Of a stretch of DNA of 64,000 bases, positions 59,516 through 64,000 are shown piece after piece. Positions within the stretch are counted from its first letter, which is position 1; each line of letters begins with the position of its first letter. Made by a program: the position numbers and the translations under genes. The DNA is from Achromobacter insolitus (GTDB lineage Bacteria; Pseudomonadota; Gammaproteobacteria; Burkholderiales; Burkholderiaceae_B), in contig NZ_NJIF01000013.1 in the NCBI RefSeq assembly GCF_002209555.1, positions 1 through 64,000 on the forward strand, given 5' to 3'. The notes beneath the pieces were generated by a model. The model was not told the origin of the DNA. It did not search any database and saw only the letters and a program-made list of their open reading frames with translations.

Positions 59516-60772
59516 ATGAAAGTAGCGGTATTGGGTGGCGGCATCATCGGAATTTCCAGCGCCTGGTGGCTGAACCAGGCCGGACATGACGTCGTGGTCA
59601 TAGATCGCTGCACCGGTCCCGCCCAGGAAACCAGCCTGGCCAACGGCGCCCAGATCTCGGTTTCCTATGCCGAACCCTGGGCCAATCCCCAGGCACCGCT
59701 CAAGCTGCTCAAGTGGATGTTCCAGGATGACGCTCCGCTGCTGTTCCGCCCGCAGCTGGACTGGCGGCAATGGATGTGGGGGCTGTCGTTCCTGCGCGAG
59801 TGCCTGCCTGGCCGTCTCGCGCCCAATATCCGTGCCATGGTCCGCATGGCGGAGTACAGCCGCGCCACGCTGCGCGGCATGCGCGCAGAGCTGGGCATCC
59901 AGTACGACCACCTCGAGCGCGGTATCCTGAATTTCTATCGCGATCCCCACGAATTCGAAAACTCGCAGCGCGCCGCAGGTCTCATGCGCGATTTCGGCGT
60001 GGAACGCCGCGTGGTCTCGGCTGATGAAGTCATCGCCATCGAGCCCGCGCTGGCGCCGCACCGCCAGACCATCGTCGGCGGCGACTACACGCCCGAAGAC
60101 GAGAGCGGCGACGTGCATCTGTTCACCGTGGCCTTGGCCGAGCGCTGCGCCCGGGCGGGGGTCGAATTCCGCTACAGCACGCGCGCCACGCGGCTGCTGA
60201 CCGCCGGCGGCACGGTGCAAAGCATTGAGATCATCGAACCCGACGGCCGTTATGGCACCGTGTCGGCGGACGCCTACGTGGTGGCAATGGGCAGTTTCAG
60301 CCCCTATTTGTTGCGGCCGCTGGGCGTGCCGTGCAATGTCTATCCGGCCAAGGGCTATTCCGCGACTTTTCCGGTGCTCAAGCCGGAGGCCACGCCCACG
60401 GTCAGCCTGACGGACAGCAGCCACAAGGTTGTTTTTTCGCGCCTGGGCGACCGGCTGCGCATGGCCGGAACCGCGGAGCTGTCGGGATATTCCCGCAGCT
60501 TGAACACCGGACGCTGTGAAGCCATGACCCGCCTGGCGCGCGAACTCTTTCCCGACGCGCTCGATTTCGAGCGCGTCAGTTACTGGTCGGGCTTGCGCCC
60601 GTCCACTCCCTCTAACGTGCCCATTATCGGCCGCTGCCGTATCCCCAATCTGTACGTCAATACAGGACACGGTACGCTCGGTTGGACAATGGGCGTTGGC
60701 TCGGGCCGGGCATTGGCCGATCTGCTTAGCGGAAGGCGGCCGGAACCGGAATTCCCTTTTCTTGGTCTGTGA
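59516..60772 (+). CDS. dadA: D-amino acid dehydrogenase (DadA family)
   Basis: FAD-dependent membrane-associated dehydrogenase of 418 residues. N-terminal FAD motif is VAVLGGGIIGISSAWWL; ETSLANGAQISVSYAEPWANP and YWSGLRPSTPSNVPIIG are DadA blocks, and NTGHGTLGWTMG is the C-terminal FAD contact. It oxidises D-amino acids to oxo acids and passes electrons to the respiratory chain. ATG 59516 has AAGGAG 10 nt upstream. Four nucleotides separate its stop from the binding-protein gene, which suggests an operon. Confidence 0.9.
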   Translation: MKVAVLGGGIIGISSAWWLNQAGHDVVVIDRCTGPAQETSLANGAQISVSYAEPWANPQAPLKLLKWMFQDDAPLLFRPQLDWRQWMWGLSFLRECLPGRLAPNIRAMVRMAEYSRATLRGMRAELGIQYDHLERGILNFYRDPHEFENSQRAAGLMRDFGVERRVVSADEVIAIEPALAPHRQTIVGGDYTPEDESGDVHLFTVALAERCARAGVEFRYSTRATRLLTAGGTVQSIEIIEPDGRYGTVSADAYVVAMGSFSPYLLRPLGVPCNVYPAKGYSATFPVLKPEATPTVSLTDSSHKVVFSRLGDRLRMAGTAELSGYSRSLNTGRCEAMTRLARELFPDALDFERVSYWSGLRPSTPSNVPIIGRCRIPNLYVNTGHGTLGWTMGVGSGRALADLLSGRRPEPEFPFLGL

Positions 60773-60776
60773 ACCT

Positions 60777-62117
60777 ATGAAGAATCTGCAATTGGCGGGC
60801 GTTGCCCGCGCGATGTTCGCCAGCCGGCGCGCATGGTTGTTCGGCGCCGCCATGGCGATGGCCGGTGCGGCGAATGCCGCGGCGGTCGAAATCCAGGTAT
60901 GGCATACGCTGACCGACGCAAACAAGGCCGAGTTCGAAAAGCTCGCCAAGCAATACAACAAGGAGCAGGACCAGGTCCGCGTGACGCTGCGCGGCTTCGC
61001 CTCGCCCAGCGCGCTGGAGCAGGAAGCCGTCTCGGCGGTCAAGGCCAAGAAGGGGCCCAACCTGCTGCAACTGACCGACAACCATTCGCCTGAAGTCGTC
61101 GCCCAGCACAAGGCTGTGCTGCCCCTGTACGAGCTGCTGGCCAAGTACCCGATCAAGGACCTGAACTGGTTCGTGCCCGCCACGAGCAGCTTCACCCGCG
61201 ACAGCAAGGGCCGCTTGTTGGCTTTCCCCTGGATGGCCGAAGTGCCGGTGATGTTCTACAACACCGCCGCCTACAAGAAAGCTGGCCTGGACCCCAACAA
61301 GCCCGCGCGCACCTGGGTCGGCCTGCAAGGCGAGCTGTTGAAGCTGCGCGACGTGGCCGACATCGACTGCCCCTACGCCTCGAGCGACCAGGTTACGGTC
61401 CACCTGGAGAACCTGGCGCCCGTCAACAACCAGCAGTTCACCAGCAATAACAATGGCCTGGACGCGGTCACCAAGAAGTCGGCCGCGCCCGCCATGCAGT
61501 TCGACACGCTGTACATGCGCCATATCTCGCTGATGGTCAGCTGGAAGCGTTCGCTGTTGTTCACGGCGCATTCTGCCGACAATGCCAGCGACAAGTTGTT
61601 CGCCAAGGGCGAATGCGCTGTGCTGACGGCCAACACCGGTGCGTTCGGCCAGTTCATCAACACCAAGTCGCTGTCCTTCGGCGTGGCGCCGCTGCCTTAC
61701 TACGACCAAGTCACCAAGGACGGCGGCAAGCCGTTCGTGAGCGGTTCGGCGCTGTGGGTGCTGGAAGGCCATCCCCAGGCCGAAGAAAAGGCCACCGCGC
61801 AGTTCCTGGCCTGGCTGTCCAAGCCCGTCATCGCGGCGGAATGGCACCAGCGCACCGGCTACCTGCCGCTGACGGAAGCCGCATTCCGCGCTTCGGACGT
61901 GTCGTTCTATGACCGCATTCCGGGCGTCCAGGCGCTGATCGCGTCCATGCGCACCCAGCCGACGACCAACAGCCGCGGCTTCCGCATGGCCAACTACACG
62001 CGCATCGAGCCGGTGTTGAACCAGCAGCTCAACGATGCCTTCGAAGGCAAAGTGCCGCCGGTTGCGGCGCTGAACAACGCCGCGTCGCAAGCGCGCAGCA
62101 TCGCCGCGCAACGCTGA
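60777..62117 (+). CDS. UgpB-like extracellular solute-binding protein (orphan)
   Basis: Family 1 ABC-type binding protein of 446 residues with a signal peptide ending AANA-AAVEIQVWH. It resembles UgpB, the glycerol-3-phosphate receptor (EIQVWHTLTDANKAEFEKL; PVMFYNTAAYKKAGLDPN). No permease or ATPase gene is next to it. It is very closely linked to dadA, so the partner transporter may be elsewhere or the protein may have another role. A terminator follows. Confidence 0.85.
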   Translation: MKNLQLAGVARAMFASRRAWLFGAAMAMAGAANAAAVEIQVWHTLTDANKAEFEKLAKQYNKEQDQVRVTLRGFASPSALEQEAVSAVKAKKGPNLLQLTDNHSPEVVAQHKAVLPLYELLAKYPIKDLNWFVPATSSFTRDSKGRLLAFPWMAEVPVMFYNTAAYKKAGLDPNKPARTWVGLQGELLKLRDVADIDCPYASSDQVTVHLENLAPVNNQQFTSNNNGLDAVTKKSAAPAMQFDTLYMRHISLMVSWKRSLLFTAHSADNASDKLFAKGECAVLTANTGAFGQFINTKSLSFGVAPLPYYDQVTKDGGKPFVSGSALWVLEGHPQAEEKATAQFLAWLSKPVIAAEWHQRTGYLPLTEAAFRASDVSFYDRIPGVQALIASMRTQPTTNSRGFRMANYTRIEPVLNQQLNDAFEGKVPPVAALNNAASQARSIAAQR

Positions 62118-62154
62118 TCCAGGCAGGCGGCGCAAACGCCGCCACCCTGGCCCG

Positions 62155-62182
62155 AACCCGGTCTCTGGACCGGGTTTTTTTT
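62155..62182 (+). terminator. Rho-independent terminator of the binding-protein gene
   Basis: Stem ACCCGGTC / GACCGGGT with a 4-nt loop and a run of seven or eight T, 38 nt after the stop codon. Confidence 0.9.
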
Positions 62183-62305
62183 GTTCTGAGCCGTACGCGA
62201 CCAAACCATCCATGCGTACATGCCAGTCTGGTGACGCGCTGGCCGCTCGTCCACCATGCCTCTCATGCGTATCGATCCCGGTGCGCCTTTTGTTCGCGGT
62301 GAGGC

Positions 62306-63148
62306 ATGGTTCGTTTCTTCTTCCTGGCGGCAGGGCTGTCCTGCCTGGGGGCCTGCACAGGGGCCGGCAAGAGTCCGGCCGCAGCTACATGGGAGGCCTC
62401 GCGCCAGGCTTCCCAAGGCTTCCGCTTCGACTGGCAGTTGTCCGGCGATCCCGCCGTGGCGCCCATGCAGGTGTTCGACGACGGCAAGGAGACCTGGCTG
62501 CAGTTCGCGCCTGGCCAGGCGCTGCCCGCGATCTTCGGCGTCGGCGGCGATGGCGAGCGCGCCTTGCCGTACTTGAGGCGCGACCCTTATGTCGTGCTGG
62601 CAGGAGGCTGGAGCGGCCTGCTGTTTCGCGGCGGGCGCCTGACCGCTAGGGCTCAGCGCCTGCAGGCGGTCGCCGAAGCCAAGCCTGGGCACGAATCGGC
62701 ATCATCGACGGCGGATGCGGTTGCGGAGCCCGTCGGTCCGACCCGGCCGGTCGAGCCAGCTGCGCCCGCTATCGGAACCCTGCAAGCCGCCGGCCCCTTG
62801 GCGCTGGCGTCGTCCAGCACCGCAGCGTCGGCGCCGGCGTCGGCGTCGCAGCCGGTCTATCGCGCAGCGCCTCCGGACGCCACGCTGCGCGCCGTCCTCG
62901 CGCGCTGGGCCAGCCTCTCAGGTTGGACCTTCCAAGCTCAGCATTGGGCCGTGGACGTCGACATTCCCTTGTCAGCGGCCGCCGAGTTCTCCGGCGACTT
63001 CAAATCCGCCGTACGCGAACTGCTGGGGGCTACCGAACTCGCCGAAAAGCCGCTGCAGCCGTGCTTCTACGGCAACCGCGTATTGCGCGTGGTGCCTTTG
63101 GCGCAATCCTGCACGCGCATGGCCGCGCCAGGAGGGGCCTCGGCATGA
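62306..63148 (+). CDS. TcpQ/PilL-type lipoprotein of a type IVb pilus
   Basis: This 280-residue lipoprotein has the lipobox LGAC (Cys17). Residues about 40-115 (DDGKETWLQFAPGQALPAIF and LRRDPYVVLAGGWSGLLFRGG) look like a VirB9/TrbG/CagX-type beta domain. After an Ala/Pro/Ser-rich linker, residues about 190-270 (LRAVLARWASLSGWTFQAQH) resemble the TcpQ C-terminal domain, which helps the secretin assemble. Its stop overlaps the PilN start (ATGA). It is the first visible gene of a pilus operon running off the window. Confidence 0.75.
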   Translation: MVRFFFLAAGLSCLGACTGAGKSPAAATWEASRQASQGFRFDWQLSGDPAVAPMQVFDDGKETWLQFAPGQALPAIFGVGGDGERALPYLRRDPYVVLAGGWSGLLFRGGRLTARAQRLQAVAEAKPGHESASSTADAVAEPVGPTRPVEPAAPAIGTLQAAGPLALASSSTAASAPASASQPVYRAAPPDATLRAVLARWASLSGWTFQAQHWAVDVDIPLSAAAEFSGDFKSAVRELLGATELAEKPLQPCFYGNRVLRVVPLAQSCTRMAAPGGASA

Positions 63149-64000
63149 TGCGCATCGTCTGTCTGGGTATCGTCGTTTCCGGAGTGTTGGGCGGTTGCGC
63201 CGCTTCGCAACAGGTTGCCGACCAGCGCCGCGCGGCGCACGCGCGTCAAACCAAGTTGGCCGCCAGCCATCAGGCCTTTGCTGAAGGACTGTCCGATCGC
63301 GCCGCGCGCCTGGCGGCCCAGGATGTCACCGCGCCATGGCTCGCAGGTAAGCCGCAACCCTTGGCGCGCGAGGTGCTGCTTCCGCCTGCCTTGCGAGAAA
63401 ACGTCCGGACGACGTTGATGCTGGCTGACGACGCCGATCTTCCCGTCCTGGCCCAGCGTCTGACTGCCGCCACCGGCATTCCGGTCCGGGTGCGGCCAGA
63501 TGCCTTGCTGCCCCTGGAATTGTTCCTGCCCCGACTGGCCGTCAACGGCGCGCTGTCCGTCCCGGCGCCTGCCAGCTTCGAGGTCCGCGCTGGCGCGCAG
63601 CCGCTGGCAGATTTGCTGGACGCGCTGGCCGCGCGTTTTTCGGTGCATTGGCGCTACGAGCACAATGCGCTCGAGTTCTACCGAACCGAAACCCGCGTAT
63701 TCGATTTGCGTGCCTTGTCGCTGGCCAGCAAAGTAGATGTCCGGCTTGGCCGTCAGGGCAGCGCCGAAGGTGAGGGCTTCGAGAGCACCTCCAATACATC
63801 CTTGTCGGCGGGACAGCACGACGCGCTGGCGATCCTGCGCGCCAATATTGCGCCATTCCTGACGCGTTCCGGCGTCGTCGCTGAAGCGGTCGAAGGTGCT
63901 ACTTCGATCGTCGTCACGGACACGCCGGAAGCCCTGGAGCGTGTCGCGCGCTATCTCGAACGCGAGAACAAGGCGTTGACCCGCCGAATCCGCTTGATGT
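63145..64000 (+). CDS. pilN: PilN-type secretin lipoprotein (partial, cut by window end)
   Basis: Only the first 285 residues are present. The signal peptide ends at the lipobox LGGC (Cys18, counting from ATG 63145), as in R64 PilN-type type IVb pilus secretins. The N0/STN-like region (ADLPVLAQRLTAATGIPVRVRP) and the start of a secretin N-domain (TSIVVTDTPEALERVARYLE) follow; the secretin barrel lies beyond 64000. GGAGGGG precedes the start; ATG 63148 is an alternative. Confidence 0.82.
   Translation, partial: MMRIVCLGIVVSGVLGGCAASQQVADQRRAAHARQTKLAASHQAFAEGLSDRAARLAAQDVTAPWLAGKPQPLAREVLLPPALRENVRTTLMLADDADLPVLAQRLTAATGIPVRVRPDALLPLELFLPRLAVNGALSVPAPASFEVRAGAQPLADLLDALAARFSVHWRYEHNALEFYRTETRVFDLRALSLASKVDVRLGRQGSAEGEGFESTSNTSLSAGQHDALAILRANIAPFLTRSGVVAEAVEGATSIVVTDTPEALERVARYLERENKALTRRIRLM

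Noticed and set aside
58190..61207. 1005-codon open frame on the minus strand across panD end, reductase, dadA and binding-protein genes
   Set aside because: It is antisense to three well-recognised genes, and its translation shows no family motifs. High GC third positions produce such long shadow frames.

Overview
The window is high-GC DNA with dense, mostly co-oriented genes. Gene content and gene order (yebC-purD-hemF-nadD-rsfS-rlmH-maf, rho-trxA, parE-X-parC, ectRABCD, panD) point to the chromosome of a betaproteobacterium of the Burkholderiales, most likely an Achromobacter/Bordetella-type Alcaligenaceae. This placement is inferred from gene content, not from a marker gene. No rRNA, tRNA, CRISPR array, insertion sequence or prophage is visible. 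I recognise 55 protein genes; the last is cut by the window edge.

Layout. 0.1-5.2 kb: C4-dicarboxylate uptake, with dctB/dctD facing away from dctA across a classical sigma54 promoter. 5.2-10.5 kb: a leftward housekeeping run. 10.7-14.4 kb: a HerA-like ATPase, a tartrate/D-malate-type dehydrogenase and a WaaZ-like LPS-core gene. 14.5-19.3 kb: an EmrAB plus NodT tripartite efflux operon with its MarR regulator and two related operators. 19.3-22.3 kb: two DMT transporters and a quinone oxidoreductase.

22.6-29.6 kb is a complete aromatic-amine oxidation island. It holds an aldehyde dehydrogenase, an outer-membrane channel, aromatic amine dehydrogenase heavy chain (aauB), maturation proteins aauE and aauD, the TTQ-bearing light chain (aauA), a one-haem c-type cytochrome with no methionine after its start, and a FeaR-like AraC regulator. 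The enzyme would oxidise arylethylamines such as tyramine or phenethylamine in the periplasm, and the aldehyde dehydrogenase would convert the resulting arylacetaldehyde to arylacetate.

29.6-44.0 kb: queH, glnE, yhdP, rho, trxA, parE, a YcxB-like membrane gene and parC. 44.1-45.9 kb: a self-regulating TetR/DUF418 pair. 45.9-52.2 kb: a leftward four-gene operon (RpiR regulator, class III aminotransferase, TAXI binding protein, fused TRAP permease), probably for uptake and transamination of an unidentified amino compound. 52.4-56.3 kb: ectoine/5-hydroxyectoine synthesis (ectR-ectA-ectB-ectC-ectD) with a readable sigma70 promoter overlapped by a palindromic operator.

56.4-64.0 kb: a MOSC protein; the guanidinium exporter gene sugE/gdx behind a two-hairpin guanidine-II (mini-ykkC) riboswitch; panD; a ferredoxin-reductase-type flavoprotein; a DadA-like dehydrogenase followed directly by an orphan sugar-type binding protein; and the start of a type IVb pilus locus (TcpQ/PilL-like lipoprotein, then the PilN secretin, truncated). 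The best points for follow-up are the guanidine-II riboswitch, the methionine-free cytochrome of the amine cluster, the RpiR/TAXI operon, the DctD/sigma54 control region, the tandem repeat between trxA and parE, and the composite pilus lipoprotein.
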